A stretch of DNA of 64,000 nt from an uncultured Planctomycetaceae bacterium (GCA_943787265.1 CALSLT010000002.1:62001-126000), one strand, 5' to 3'; positions 45,849 through 56,458 are shown, numbered from the stretch's first letter. Numbers and translations: made by a program. Notes: generated from the sequence alone by a model not told the origin.

Positions 45849-47345
45849 ATGACCCGCTTCCCGATTCAGTCAACACAGGATCTCTTCCGTCTCAGAATGC
45901 TCGCCGCCGCGTTTGCCATCTGCACGATCGTCGCAGCGTCGACGTCTGCCGCGGAATCAGACAAAAAGAAGGGCGGCGAAAAACCGAATATCGTCTTCTT
46001 CTTCATCGACGACATGGGCTGGACCGACGTCGGCTTCATGGGCAGCGACAACTACGAAACACCCAACATCGACCGCCTCGCTTCCGAAGGTTTGGTCTTT
46101 ACCGACGCTTACGCCTGTGCTCCGAATTGTGCTCCCAGTCGAGCGTGTCTGATGTCCGGTCAGTACTCACCGCGGCACGGTATCTACACCGTCGGAGATC
46201 CCAAACGCGGAAACAACGCTCAACGCAAGCTGGACCCGACTCCAAACAAGACCGTCCTCGGCGACGAGTTCATCACGATCGCCGAGTCGCTTCACACCAG
46301 CGGCTACGTCAGCGCGTCGATGGGCAAGTGGCACCTGGGAGCTGACCCGACGACGCAGGGCTTCGACGTGAACATTGCTGGCAAAGAATGGGGCAGTCCC
46401 AGCGGCGGCGGATACCACAGTCCGTACAAATATCCAAATCTCGTCAACAAAGAACCGGGTGAGTACCTGACCGATCGACTGACCGACGAAGCCTGCAACT
46501 TCATCGAAGCAAACAAACAAGGACCATTCTTCCTCTACCTGACGCATTACGCCGTCCATACTCCAATCCAGGGGCGTGCGGACCTTGTCGAGAAGTACGA
46601 AGCCAAACCGGAAGCAAAGAACCATAAAAACGCGAAGTACGCGGCGATGGTCGAAAGCGTCGACCACAGTGTCCGCGACGTCTTAGCAAAGCTGGATGAA
46701 CTCAAACTGGCCGACAACACAATCGTTCTGTTCTTCTCAGACAACGGCGGCTACCTCGGCGCAACTTCGAACCATCCGCTCCGAGGTGGTAAAGGTATGC
46801 TCTACGAAGGCGGCATTCGCGAGCCAATGATCGTTCGCTGGCCGGGAGTCACAAAGCCCGGCACGAAATGCGAAGAGCCGGTGATCGGTGTCGACTTTTA
46901 TCCGACACTGCTCGAAGTCTCCGGCACGAAGCAACCCGAAGATTACACGCTCGACGGAGTCAGCTTTGCTCCGCTACTGAGTTCACCCAGCACTTCGCTC
47001 GAACGCCCGGCGCTGTTCTGGCACTTCCCATGTTACTTGCAAGGTTCTGGCGATCCTCATGGCGGCCCGTTTCGCACGACGCCCGCAGGAGCCATCCGCA
47101 TGGGCCGCTGGAAACTGATCGAATGGTTCGAAACCGGTCGCCAGGAACTCTACTACCTGCACGACGACCTCGGCGAACAGGACGACCTCTCCAAGTCGCA
47201 CGAAGACAAACGCAAAGAACTCCACGACGCGATGCTCGCCTGGCGCAAAGAAGTCAACGCTCCTGTCCCGACAACTCCCAACCCGCAATACGACCCGAAT
47301 AAAAAGCCAGGCAGCGGAAAAGGCAAACGCGGTAAAAAGAAGTAG
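45849..47345 (+). CDS. Arylsulfatase A-family sulfatase
   Basis: A 498-residue exported sulfatase. The N-terminus has a hydrophobic signal segment (MLAAAFAICTIVAASTSAAE). The metal ligands Asp54-Asp55 lie in FFIDDMGWTDVGF, and the formylglycine site is C-A-P-S-R (Cys94 to Arg98), which needs an anaerobic or FGE-type maturase encoded elsewhere. MGKWHLG and FFSDNGG are further hallmarks. The C-terminus is Lys/Gly-rich. Sulfatases of this group cleave sulfate esters from polysaccharides or glycosaminoglycans, and planctomycetes carry many. No carbohydrate-active gene is adjacent. Confidence 0.92.
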   Translation: MTRFPIQSTQDLFRLRMLAAAFAICTIVAASTSAAESDKKKGGEKPNIVFFFIDDMGWTDVGFMGSDNYETPNIDRLASEGLVFTDAYACAPNCAPSRACLMSGQYSPRHGIYTVGDPKRGNNAQRKLDPTPNKTVLGDEFITIAESLHTSGYVSASMGKWHLGADPTTQGFDVNIAGKEWGSPSGGGYHSPYKYPNLVNKEPGEYLTDRLTDEACNFIEANKQGPFFLYLTHYAVHTPIQGRADLVEKYEAKPEAKNHKNAKYAAMVESVDHSVRDVLAKLDELKLADNTIVLFFSDNGGYLGATSNHPLRGGKGMLYEGGIREPMIVRWPGVTKPGTKCEEPVIGVDFYPTLLEVSGTKQPEDYTLDGVSFAPLLSSPSTSLERPALFWHFPCYLQGSGDPHGGPFRTTPAGAIRMGRWKLIEWFETGRQELYYLHDDLGEQDDLSKSHEDKRKELHDAMLAWRKEVNAPVPTTPNPQYDPNKKPGSGKGKRGKKK

Positions 47346-47366
47346 GGCCTTGGCGGGGTAAGTAGT

Positions 47367-48731
47367 CTACCCGTTGGCCAGTTCCTGCCAGAGGTAGGCG
47401 CTGGCGGCGGTGCCTCGGTGAAAGTCTTCGATGCTGAAGTGTTCGTCGGGGCTGTGCAGGTTGTCGCTGTTCTGGCCCCAGCCAAGGAGTAGCGTGTCGA
47501 CTCCGAGGATCACTTTGAAGCTTCCCACGACGGGGATGGAGCCGCCCTCACGGATCATCACCGGCACGTTGCCGAATGATTTTTCGATCGCTGTTTTCGC
47601 CGCAGCCATGTAGGGGCTGTTGAGGTCCGCGACGCTTGCCGGTGCTCCGTGCTGAGATGTGAATTCGAATTTCAATCCCGGTTGCAGATTTTCGGCCAGG
47701 AAATTCTTCAACGCTTCTGTCAATTTTTCCGGGTCCTGGTCAGGGACTAAACGACACGTGATTTTGGCCGTTGCTTTCGAAGGGACAATCGTCTTTGGGC
47801 CTTCGCCAGAATAGCCACCAAAGATGCCGTTGATGTCGCAGGTCGGGCGTGCCCAACGACGTTCGTTTGATGAAAATCCGGCTTCGCCAGAGGGAGCATC
47901 TGTGCCGAGATCTGACAGCCAATCCGATTCGTCAAACGGCAGCGCTGCAAACTGTGCTCGCTCTTCGTCGGTCAGGTCGATGACCGAATCGTAGAATCCG
48001 GGAATCTGAATTCGTCCCTGGTCGTCATGCAGCATGCCCATTAGTTTGCAAAGAGAGTTGACTGGATTGACGACTGCTCCGCCGAACGAGCCGCTGTGAA
48101 GATCGCGGTTCGGTCCGGTCAGAGTCACTTCGCAGGCGAGGATGCCTCTAAGGCCGTAAGTGATCGCGGGAATACCCGGCGCGTACTGCGAAGAATCGCT
48201 GACAACCGCGACGTCGCAGGCAAGCTTTTCTTTGTGTTGCTCAAGGAAGACGTCCAGGTTCTCGCTGCCGACTTCTTCTTCACCCTCGATAACGAACTTG
48301 ATGTTGATCGGCAGCGAGCCATGAACCTTGAGCCACGCGGCGACTGACAAAACGTGAGTCCAGCATTGACCTTTGTCGTCCGTCGCTCCGCGAGCCCAGA
48401 TGCAGCCATCACGGACGTCTGGCTCGAACGCTGGTGTTGTCCACAAATCCAGCGGGTCCGGTGGCTGCACGTCGTAATGTCCGTAGATCAAAGCCGTCGG
48501 AGCGCCTTCAGCTTTCAGCCACTCTGCGTAAATGATCGGGTGGCCCGGAGTTTCGATCGTTTCAACGCTCAATCCTGCTTCTTCGAGCGCGCTATGGACA
48601 AACTCGGCCCCCTTTCGCATGTCATCAGCAAAGGCTGAATCGGCACTGACTGTTGGAATTCGCAACAACTCTTTCAGTTGTTCAAGTGCCGCTTCCTGGT
48701 TCTGTTCCAGATGGTCGATCACGTCCTGCAT
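47367..48731 (-). CDS. M20-family dipeptidase/carboxypeptidase
   Basis: A 454-residue metallopeptidase of the M20 (ArgE/DapE/CPG2, carnosinase-like) family. Zinc ligands and catalytic residues are recognisable: His85 and Asp87 in YGHYDVQP, Asp118 in [10 protein letters not shown], the Glu pair in [10 protein letters not shown] (151-152), Asp in VVSDSS, and a distal His in [11 protein letters not shown]. The central lid domain starts at [15 protein letters not shown]. No signal peptide is present, so it acts in the cytoplasm on small peptides or acylated amino acids. The gene starts three bases after the stop of the large PQQ protein, so the two are probably co-transcribed. Confidence 0.9.
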   Translation of the reverse strand: MQDVIDHLEQNQEAALEQLKELLRIPTVSADSAFADDMRKGAEFVHSALEEAGLSVETIETPGHPIIYAEWLKAEGAPTALIYGHYDVQPPDPLDLWTTPAFEPDVRDGCIWARGATDDKGQCWTHVLSVAAWLKVHGSLPINIKFVIEGEEEVGSENLDVFLEQHKEKLACDVAVVSDSSQYAPGIPAITYGLRGILACEVTLTGPNRDLHSGSFGGAVVNPVNSLCKLMGMLHDDQGRIQIPGFYDSVIDLTDEERAQFAALPFDESDWLSDLGTDAPSGEAGFSSNERRWARPTCDINGIFGGYSGEGPKTIVPSKATAKITCRLVPDQDPEKLTEALKNFLAENLQPGLKFEFTSQHGAPASVADLNSPYMAAAKTAIEKSFGNVPVMIREGGSIPVVGSFKVILGVDTLLLGWGQNSDNLHSPDEHFSIEDFHRGTAASAYLWQELANG

Positions 48732-48734
48732 TGG

Positions 48735-51700
48735 TCAATCCTGTGATGGTGCCGCGTCTTGCGGCTTCCCTGAGTAGTCAAAGTGAATAACTGCTTTTCC
48801 AAATGTTATTGACGCTTGTTTTTCATCGGCGTCTCCCGTGCTGATATATCGGATCACGTTTTCTCCGTTTGTTTCGCCATCAGTTGCGAAGACCGTTTGC
48901 CCTGTTCGAGTGTCAAGAACTCGCATCGGATACTTCGGCGCAGGACGAGAAAGCTGACCATTCACACGATCGGAATTCGACCGACAGGCAAGCACGACAA
49001 ACGGCAACTGCGATGGCTGCTTCGCTGCAAAATATTGAGGCTCGATATCAACCGACCAAAGAAGTTTGCCAGTACGGCGGTCAATCCCGTAAGCGGGGCC
49101 TTCCACTTTGTTTTGAGAAGCTCCTTGTAATTGTTGGGTCAACGCTCCGATCCGCGTTTGAAATGTGCGTTGCGGCGTCGCCGAAAATAGAACGTACTCG
49201 GTCGGAGTTTCGTGCAGGAAGAACCGTCCGGGAACGACCTGCTTCTCGACTTGCGTTTCGATGATGACTTCGCCGGTCGACTGTTCTCGGACAAATATTT
49301 TTCCATCCGGATGAAACTCTACGAGTCGCCTTTCACGGGACGGTCGGATGGAACCGTTGTTCGGGAAGTCGAACTCCCACGTCGGCTTCCCGGAGTACAT
49401 GTCGACTCGGCTAATCGTATGCGTCGCACCGCGGTTTTGTCTGACGATCAGATCTGTGCCGAAAGTTGTCAAAAGCCCGGATAGTGGAATGTCGAAATGC
49501 TCGCTGATCAGCCTGCCCGTGCGAATGTCAAACAACTGGCAATGAGCGCTTCGCACATGCACGACGGACAACGCGAATTCGTCACCGACAACGATGGCGT
49601 CTGGTCGAATGTTGTCTCTCGTCCAGATCGTCTTGCCGGACAATGCATCGGCCACGCGGAGCGTCGAACCGGTGCGGTACACAAGACTGTGAGATGTTAG
49701 AAAGTCCACGGAACCGACCGGTGTACTTCCCGAAACCAGAATCGGATTGCCGAGCGGATGCGTCTGCCGCATCTGAAGAAACCCTTCGGCGTCTCGGCTG
49801 ATGAACCGCTTGAGCCACAGCCGCCGCGGAGTTGATCCTCGAATGTCGAACACGGAGAACTCCGTACCGGTCAACATGGCCAACAGATGGCCGTTGCTGA
49901 AAACCCGGCTGCTGTTGTGCCGACTTGTCGTCAGTAATGGATCGCTGCCGAGCTGTTCTTCCTTCAAAGTCCAGACTGGATTTCCCGACGGAGACAACGC
50001 AGTTATCCCGTTAAGACTCAGCTCGAATTCGAAGCCGCGAATGGCTGCGCTTCGGTTGCCGGATACGTCGATAAGAACTCTGCGATCTGCACTGAGGTTG
50101 TGACTTGCAGTCGTGACAAGTGGAGCGTTCTTCGGCCACACAACCGCGAAGTTCGGTTTTGCAAGACGTTCGCGAGCAGCCGCGGCGACGGCGGTGTCCG
50201 AGTGAAGAGAAAGTCTGGTCAACAGCGAGTCGAATTCCAAAGCGTCGTTCTTCGCATCGAGCCGTTCTGTCAATGCGATAGCCGTTTCGGCGAAAAGCTT
50301 GTGCCAGGAAAACAACGTCAACCATTCACGCAAGGCTTTCGGACCGGATTGAGCTTTCGCTTGTTCCAAACGCTTGCGGATTCGTTCATCCAATGAGGCG
50401 ACATGGCCCAGCCCTGGGCGTCGCGAAGAAGCTTGCTCATACGCGGCCTGAAGCTGGGCAGCGATCCAGGCATTCGACGAAATTGCCAGCGGATCCGCAT
50501 AGACGATAAACGGTTCATTTGTTTCCGCATCCACGCTTGGCGAAGCGAGGAGCAGATCGAAAGCAGCAATATGCTTGCCTGCAGCCAGTAAACGTTCGGC
50601 ACGAACAGCATCCAGAGCGTTTCGCTGCACTGCCCTCAAGTTAGCATCGGCGAGAACCTGCCGTGTCTCGTCCACCAGTTCCTGCCCGTGCCGCAATTGT
50701 TCGAGTGACTGCTCAACGAGCAGGTCTAACGCCGTCCTTGCCTTTCTGTCCTTGACGGCCGACTGCAGATCGCTCAGCCCTTCTTCAAGCCTTCCTTCAT
50801 GCAGTCGAATTCTTGCTCGACTTTCCAGCACGCTTGAGTCGCCAGGTTTCAGCTCAAGCTGTTTCGCCAGAGACGCCTCAACAACGGCCAGTGATTCCAT
50901 TGCCACGACCGAGTCAAATCTTTGAGAAAGAAGTTGCCCTTCGTGAGCGACCAGGTTTCCCAGCGGCTGCCCATCGGACGTACGTGACTCAGCCAGCAAT
51001 CGGCCTGTTCGAAGATCAATCGTGACCAGTCTTCCATTATGTTCGATCGATAGGTCACTCGCAGGATCGTCACTGACTTCGTGATTCGTCGAGTCAGTCA
51101 CGGAAACGGTCGCGACGGGAAGGTGAAACAGCGGTCCGATACGGAGCCCTCTGCCGGTCGGAACCCTCTGGTTCAGTTGGACTGCCCAGTTCAGTGATCC
51201 GTCCTTCAGATTCAGTGAACGAACGGCGGAATCATCGACAACAATGACCTGATTTCCGAACGCCGCCCCAACGAATAGTCCCTGGCCACGCGGCTGTGAC
51301 CACACCGTGCTCCCCGACACGGCATCCACACAGATCAGTTCCTGTGAATCCAGTGGCGACATGACAATCTGGCCCGCGGTCACAAAACTTGCATCGTGAC
51401 GCCAACGATCCAGTGAATCGACATGGTACGTATTGACCCGCGCCGGTCCGCGGAACATCCCTCGCGGTATCGGTCGTGCGGTCATTGCCGTGCGATAGTT
51501 GCTTGTCCAGGCGAGACGTTGAAGTTCAGGGTCAAATGCCACGACCAGGCCAGAAATCGTCGGACAGATGATCAATCCTTCGGCAACTCGAGGACTGATG
51601 CCGCCGATACGTCGCAAACCTTCCTGGGTGATTGCTGCAGTGGCCGTTCCAACGGGTTGAGTCCACTTAATCTTCCCCGTCAACGGCTCCAGGCAAAGCA

Positions 51701-53462
51701 ATTGAATTGCGCCTGACTGTTCGCCCAGAACGTAAATCGAGTCATCCACGATCGTCGGAACGCCCAGGAAAAACATGCCTGACGCCGGAAGCTCGTGCTC
51801 GCCTTCAGGGCCGCCAAGCTGCCATCGTAGAATTCCGTTGTCCAGATCGATGCCACAAAGTCGATTCCAACTTTGCGGCGACGACTGCCGAACTCCCGGC
51901 TGCCGATAAGCAGTTGCCTTCGCGGTCACGCCACCTTCTTCGAGCGCGAATAAGATGTTGCCATCGGTGCTGAGTGTTCCGCTCGTCCGATCCAACCGAC
52001 TTTTGGCATAAACGACGGCCGACTGGCGGCTGTTCAGCGGGCTGGTGATGTCATTCGTTTCCTGCGGGACGTTGACGGACCGATCGGCTCGCTGCAGATC
52101 AAACTGCTCAGCAAATGCGGAGTCTGCAAGAAAAGATTCCCATCGCAGCGTGCCAGTCTTCAGGTCGACGGAGCGAATTCGGTTGAGCGTTCGGAATACG
52201 GCACGTCCATTCGCAACGATGGGCTCAGTCGCTGGCAATGCCTTCGTTTTACGACGCAAGTCGCGCCGAGCCAGATGAGCCAGTCCGAGTTCGACAAGAG
52301 CGGCGGTTTCTATCTCGGATTCAGGGAACGGCTCTTTTGCGTTGAAATCTTCTTCGTCAAATCGCCGTAGGAATTTCGCACGATCGTCATCCGTAATGGA
52401 ATCAGTGACGGACGCATTGAAGCCGGACGTTCGAGACTCCCAAAGCACCGGGGCATCCGGGCTGAATGCCGATTCTGACGCCTTCGGCAAAAGCCCCGCC
52501 GACGCAAACCGATCACTGATTTCAGAATCAACCGGGGCTTCTTCGGGCAGCCGATTGTTCTGCAGCCACGCTGTTGTCTCGGCAACGAAATCGTCCGGCA
52601 GACTGGATGCGACTTTGCGATGCTTAATCAGCCACCGCGAGAGATCGATTAATGCGAGTCTGGCCTGGGCAGGCCGTCCGAGATTGCTCCACGCGACCGC
52701 GGTACGAACGGAAAGACTGGGTTCACGACTTTCTCGAGCGGATGCGGACTTCAGCAATCGATGAAATTGCCGGATGGCAGCCAGCGGGCGATTCTGATCC
52801 AGATGCCGATTCCCCAACAGCTCGACAGCGGCGTAGCCAGCAGGCGTGTGAACATCCTGAGTGGCGATTCTGCTGATCGTCGCCCAGTTGGCAGATCGAA
52901 CCGCTTCGCTGTACTCGGCATTTGCACGATCTGCAATCACGCGAAGCCACGCATCGTGCCCGACCTTCGGCAAGTCGGCGATGATTTCTTCCGCGACGCC
53001 TTTGAGGCTTCGCAGCGGCGGAAGACTAACTCCGTACGGCAACCGCGACATTTCTCCAGTCACACCGGCAGGCATCGCAATGACGAGTGTGTCTTCGGGC
53101 GCGGCGAGGATTCCTGAATGAGCTTGCTGCAGAATTTCATTCCAGTTGAAGTCCGCAGGCCACGGTCCCTGAGCGGCTGCTTGAAACCGAGTCAGCCGCA
53201 TCACTAACTGTCGGTCCGTGACGTAGCCTGGCGGGGCAATCCAACGAGTATCGATAGCTTTAGCTGCCGGCTTCGTTGTTGCGAGAGGGACTGCGATCGT
53301 CCGCGGAACGGCAGTTGGTTTCGTGCTGGAAGGCGATGGTGATTTGGCTGAAGGCTGAGTCGATTGCGCATTCACAGCCGGAACTGACGCAATGGTCAGG
53401 CACGATGCGTAGCAGATTAGCAGGTGATATTTCAGGACCGGGATCCGTCCGATCGAAAACAT
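48735..53462 (-). CDS. Very large exported PQQ-propeller/TPR protein
   Basis: A 1575-residue protein. The ATG at 53462 has a CTGGAGCG ribosome-binding site seven bases upstream and gives a good signal peptide (LLICYASCLTIASVPAVNAQ). A Pro/Ser/Thr-rich linker follows, then helical repeats, a PQQ-type beta-propeller (blades like LTGKIKWTQPVG and LIICPTISGLVVAFDPELQ), a TPR-like helical region (with ALDLLVEQSLEQLRHGQ and the ARIRLHEGRLEEGLSDLQSA repeat), and a second propeller (SGKTIWTRDNIRPDAIV ... RTGKLLWSVDIEPQYF). BamB-type propellers act as scaffolds; no enzymatic residues are seen. It is the largest gene in the window and faces the periplasm. Confidence 0.82.
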   Translation of the reverse strand: MFSIGRIPVLKYHLLICYASCLTIASVPAVNAQSTQPSAKSPSPSSTKPTAVPRTIAVPLATTKPAAKAIDTRWIAPPGYVTDRQLVMRLTRFQAAAQGPWPADFNWNEILQQAHSGILAAPEDTLVIAMPAGVTGEMSRLPYGVSLPPLRSLKGVAEEIIADLPKVGHDAWLRVIADRANAEYSEAVRSANWATISRIATQDVHTPAGYAAVELLGNRHLDQNRPLAAIRQFHRLLKSASARESREPSLSVRTAVAWSNLGRPAQARLALIDLSRWLIKHRKVASSLPDDFVAETTAWLQNNRLPEEAPVDSEISDRFASAGLLPKASESAFSPDAPVLWESRTSGFNASVTDSITDDDRAKFLRRFDEEDFNAKEPFPESEIETAALVELGLAHLARRDLRRKTKALPATEPIVANGRAVFRTLNRIRSVDLKTGTLRWESFLADSAFAEQFDLQRADRSVNVPQETNDITSPLNSRQSAVVYAKSRLDRTSGTLSTDGNILFALEEGGVTAKATAYRQPGVRQSSPQSWNRLCGIDLDNGILRWQLGGPEGEHELPASGMFFLGVPTIVDDSIYVLGEQSGAIQLLCLEPLTGKIKWTQPVGTATAAITQEGLRRIGGISPRVAEGLIICPTISGLVVAFDPELQRLAWTSNYRTAMTARPIPRGMFRGPARVNTYHVDSLDRWRHDASFVTAGQIVMSPLDSQELICVDAVSGSTVWSQPRGQGLFVGAAFGNQVIVVDDSAVRSLNLKDGSLNWAVQLNQRVPTGRGLRIGPLFHLPVATVSVTDSTNHEVSDDPASDLSIEHNGRLVTIDLRTGRLLAESRTSDGQPLGNLVAHEGQLLSQRFDSVVAMESLAVVEASLAKQLELKPGDSSVLESRARIRLHEGRLEEGLSDLQSAVKDRKARTALDLLVEQSLEQLRHGQELVDETRQVLADANLRAVQRNALDAVRAERLLAAGKHIAAFDLLLASPSVDAETNEPFIVYADPLAISSNAWIAAQLQAAYEQASSRRPGLGHVASLDERIRKRLEQAKAQSGPKALREWLTLFSWHKLFAETAIALTERLDAKNDALEFDSLLTRLSLHSDTAVAAAARERLAKPNFAVVWPKNAPLVTTASHNLSADRRVLIDVSGNRSAAIRGFEFELSLNGITALSPSGNPVWTLKEEQLGSDPLLTTSRHNSSRVFSNGHLLAMLTGTEFSVFDIRGSTPRRLWLKRFISRDAEGFLQMRQTHPLGNPILVSGSTPVGSVDFLTSHSLVYRTGSTLRVADALSGKTIWTRDNIRPDAIVVGDEFALSVVHVRSAHCQLFDIRTGRLISEHFDIPLSGLLTTFGTDLIVRQNRGATHTISRVDMYSGKPTWEFDFPNNGSIRPSRERRLVEFHPDGKIFVREQSTGEVIIETQVEKQVVPGRFFLHETPTEYVLFSATPQRTFQTRIGALTQQLQGASQNKVEGPAYGIDRRTGKLLWSVDIEPQYFAAKQPSQLPFVVLACRSNSDRVNGQLSRPAPKYPMRVLDTRTGQTVFATDGETNGENVIRYISTGDADEKQASITFGKAVIHFDYSGKPQDAAPSQD

Positions 53463-53645
53463 AAAACGCTCCAGCGCAATGGCTGTGTGGCGAAAAACGA
53501 AGAGCAACGCCCGACGAATGTCTCGGAATCCTTACCGAGCCCCTCTGAGTTTCGCCGAACAGGCGGGAGCGTCAAGGGCGAGGACTAAAGAGTCAAGGGC
53601 GAAGGCCGTCCAGCGGGCCTCTTCGGAAGAAGCATCTCGACCGCG

Positions 53646-54155
53646 TTACCAGCGTTGTCGGAAGTCTTCAATGAGCACTCGCGAGCTGGATTGCCAGTCT
53701 GTCGTCTTTTGCGGGCTGTTGAAATGGCCGTCGACAACGGACATCAGGTCTTTCAGCACGTCGGCAAAATCGAGACCAATTTGACGATACAACTGAAGAC
53801 GATAGTCGTTGTGGGACGACTCAGCACGAAACAGTCCTGCCCAGAATGTTCGCCCGATCAGCCGCTGCAGATCGCGCATTGAATCACGAAGAGCACAGAT
53901 CTTTGTCAAATCGCTGGCGACGGCTTTATCACCGAAACGCACGGTCACAAATTCGAGCAGTTCGACCAGCAGAGCTTTGCCTGTTTCGACCGTCGCTTTC
54001 ATGTCGTGCTGCGAAGACTTGGCGCCAATTCTCTCAAGCAGCAACTGCATTCGACTGAGCAGAATCAGGCAGTCATGCTCAAGGCGTTGATCGCGAACGG
54101 CGGGATCGGCCGCTCGGTATCCGTCGAGTTGTTCGCTGAATTTCTGAAGGTCCAT
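53646..54155 (-). CDS. Small helical protein of unknown function
   Basis: A 169-residue soluble protein, almost entirely alpha-helical by composition (Leu, Gln, Arg, Asp, Glu rich), with no signal peptide and no family I recognise. It lies 74 bases after the response-regulator gene on the same strand and 183 bases before the PQQ gene. The gene order suggests it may partner the response-regulator protein, for example as an adaptor or phosphotransfer-like helical bundle, but no conserved phospho-acceptor His motif is evident. Confidence 0.65.
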   Translation of the reverse strand: MDLQKFSEQLDGYRAADPAVRDQRLEHDCLILLSRMQLLLERIGAKSSQHDMKATVETGKALLVELLEFVTVRFGDKAVASDLTKICALRDSMRDLQRLIGRTFWAGLFRAESSHNDYRLQLYRQIGLDFADVLKDLMSVVDGHFNSPQKTTDWQSSSRVLIEDFRQRW

Positions 54156-54229
54156 CGGATCGACTTCGATTTTCAGGGGGCCCGCTTAATCACGCCTCGC
54201 ATGACATCCTGTCTTGCGGCCGAGGATCA

Positions 54230-56185
54230 CTACTTCGTCTGCACGATGTTCTGCTCAACAACTTCCAATAGTTCTTCCGGCGAAAATGGTTTGGCGATGC
54301 TTCCCGCACAACCAACCAGCCGACCTCGCAGTCGATCAAACATTCCGTCCTTGCCCGTGAGCATCAGCACTGGAATGTCTCGAGTTGTTTCATGTTTCTT
54401 GACCAGCTTGCACAACTGGTATCCGTCCAGTCGAGGCATGTTGACGTCCATCAGGATCAACGACGGATTGTGAGCGGCAATCTCTTTTATGGCTGCCACG
54501 CCGTCGAACGCGGATACGACCTTGTAGCCTCGTTTCTCCAACGTAATAGAGACGAGTTTTCTGACGGTCGGGCTGTCATCGACGACCAGTACCGTTTTCT
54601 GATCGAGCGAGCTCGCGTTCGCAGGAACACTTTCTGAAGATTGATCGCTGCTGGCGTCGGCAGCAAATATGTTGTTCGAAGCGGGCACGGAAGTGACGAC
54701 TGGGGTCTGAGGTACAGCCCCGGTCAGTGCTCCCGATTCCGGATTCAGTCGAGCCTGCGGCTGCACGGTCATTGGCTGATAAGCCGGTACCGGTGCGGCC
54801 GAACCTGCAGTCAGAGCCGATTTCTCGATGGCCGCCGTCTGCCAGACATCGCTTGCGGTTACGCGAGGAACCACTGGCTGAGATGTCGCGTCAGCAGTTG
54901 GAATGGCAGCAGTGTTCACTACCGTCGGGCTCTCATCGGACGACGGCTGATGCTCGATCGTCAGTGCGGAATCCTGTTGAAACGGAGTCGCGTCGGCTGC
55001 TGACACGTCCTCAGGTTGTGTCGATGATTGAAGTTTGTTTGTTTCGGGTTCGGAAGGAGTGTCGACGCTGAACCAATCGGACTGGGCTTTTCGCCAGACC
55101 GGTGCTTTTGGCGATTCTGTAGCCTGCAGCCCCAACCATTGACCGCCATCATCCTGAGGCTGCTCGATGTTTCCTTCGATCGACGATGGTTGCACATCGG
55201 GAGGAGCAGAACCGAATTCGGCATCAGTCGCGAAAGAAAAGTCGTCTTCGGCCTCATCGGCAATCAGTTCTGGCAACTTCTCAACAACTGAAATAGTCGG
55301 CTCTTCGGCAACCTGCTCTGATTCATTCGTGACTGGTGCCAGAACGACTTCTTCGCTCTCAGGCTGCCAGAGTTGTTGATCGGCCTGCGGTTCGTCAGTC
55401 ACTTCTTCCGAAACTGGCGCCGCCGATTCCGAGTCTGACTTCGGCGAGTCATCTGACGCCTGCGAGTTCGTTGTGTCGTCAGCAACCTGCCACAACTCAT
55501 TGGCAGACTGCATCAATGCAGCTTCGACGTCATCGCCTGACATTGCCATTGAAGGTTGTTCTTTGAATTCCTCTACACCCTCGGACACCGGGGCGTTGGA
55601 TTCGTCTTGCGCTTCATGTTGCACTGAATCCGCTGGCGGTGGCGGCGGCACATTGTTGGAAACAGGTTCCGAGCCGTCGCAAGCAGGAGCCGTTTCAGGT
55701 GTCGACTCAACTGATTCTTTTTCCGCAATTGTTTCGTTCGGTGGTTCTTCGATCTCATTCGCAGCCGACTCAAGAACATCTTCCTGCTGCAAAGACTCGA
55801 CTGCAGCGACCACTTCTTCAACAGCTTCAACAGGATCAAGTTGCGGACTGTTCTGTTCAGCGACCTCGGTTGACGTGTCCTCGCATTCTTCAGCGACAGC
55901 TTCCGGCTGCGGCTCGAGCTGAAAGTCTGCCAGAGCTTTGGCGAACTCGATGCCGGCGACCGCCACCGTCTCAAACCGTTCATCGGACCGAGCCAACTCA
56001 AGGCATTGCGCGGCGCTGGCAGGAGAATCCGCCAGCCACCCCATCCACAGCCAGATGGCCGGGTCTCCGGGGGCTTCTTCAGCAGCCTTCTGAAGCTGAA
56101 TCTTTGCAACAGACGGATTGCCAGCCTTCGCCGCGGCAATCGCGTGTTGAATCCACTCAGTATGTGACGCCAACGTTTCAGACAT
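54230..56185 (-). CDS. Response-regulator protein with TPR-like N-terminus and long acidic linker
   Basis: A 651-residue protein. The ATG at 56185 starts a helical TPR-like region (about 1-85: SVAKIQLQKAAEEAPGDPAIWLWMGWL). Then comes a low-complexity linker of about 430 residues rich in Glu, Ser, Pro, Val and Ala. The C-terminal 120 residues form a receiver domain with all key residues: the acidic pair in VLVVDDSP, the phospho-acceptor Asp in LILMDVNMP, Thr in LMLTGKDG and Lys in AKPFSPEEL. No DNA-binding or enzymatic output domain follows, so signalling is probably by protein contact. The cognate kinase is not in the window. It is most likely cytoplasmic. Confidence 0.82.
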   Translation of the reverse strand: MSETLASHTEWIQHAIAAAKAGNPSVAKIQLQKAAEEAPGDPAIWLWMGWLADSPASAAQCLELARSDERFETVAVAGIEFAKALADFQLEPQPEAVAEECEDTSTEVAEQNSPQLDPVEAVEEVVAAVESLQQEDVLESAANEIEEPPNETIAEKESVESTPETAPACDGSEPVSNNVPPPPPADSVQHEAQDESNAPVSEGVEEFKEQPSMAMSGDDVEAALMQSANELWQVADDTTNSQASDDSPKSDSESAAPVSEEVTDEPQADQQLWQPESEEVVLAPVTNESEQVAEEPTISVVEKLPELIADEAEDDFSFATDAEFGSAPPDVQPSSIEGNIEQPQDDGGQWLGLQATESPKAPVWRKAQSDWFSVDTPSEPETNKLQSSTQPEDVSAADATPFQQDSALTIEHQPSSDESPTVVNTAAIPTADATSQPVVPRVTASDVWQTAAIEKSALTAGSAAPVPAYQPMTVQPQARLNPESGALTGAVPQTPVVTSVPASNNIFAADASSDQSSESVPANASSLDQKTVLVVDDSPTVRKLVSITLEKRGYKVVSAFDGVAAIKEIAAHNPSLILMDVNMPRLDGYQLCKLVKKHETTRDIPVLMLTGKDGMFDRLRGRLVGCAGSIAKPFSPEELLEVVEQNIVQTK

Positions 56186-56381
56186 CAATCCACGTCCCTG
56201 AAGCTGTGCGCTGTTCTGGTCTTCGTCGCGAGCAAATCGACATCGCTGATCAGCAACAATCATTGCCATCAAGCGCGCAGACATCGCCCGGTTACGGACG
56301 AAACCTAGTCCACACCGATGCCCTCAACCGGCGATTTCGCGTCAGCCCGTTATGGCCGGGCCGTCATCGCAACGGGAAACG

Positions 56382-56406
56382 CAGACGTCAACGACAGCGA
56401 CGTCTG
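56382..56406 (-). terminator. Possible terminator downstream of the cation efflux gene
   Basis: Eight bases (CAGACGTC) pair with GACGTCTG around a nine-base loop. The minus-strand tail is GCGTTTCCCG, with only a short T run, so support is weak. Confidence 0.35.
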
Positions 56407-56458
56407 TAACGGTTTAGTCGAGCGTTCCGATTCATGCCTGCGCAATCGGAACAACCTG

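Noticed and set aside
55639..56409. A 256-codon plus-strand frame
   Set aside because: It is antisense to the acidic linker of the response-regulator protein, and its Gln/Arg-rich content mirrors that linker.
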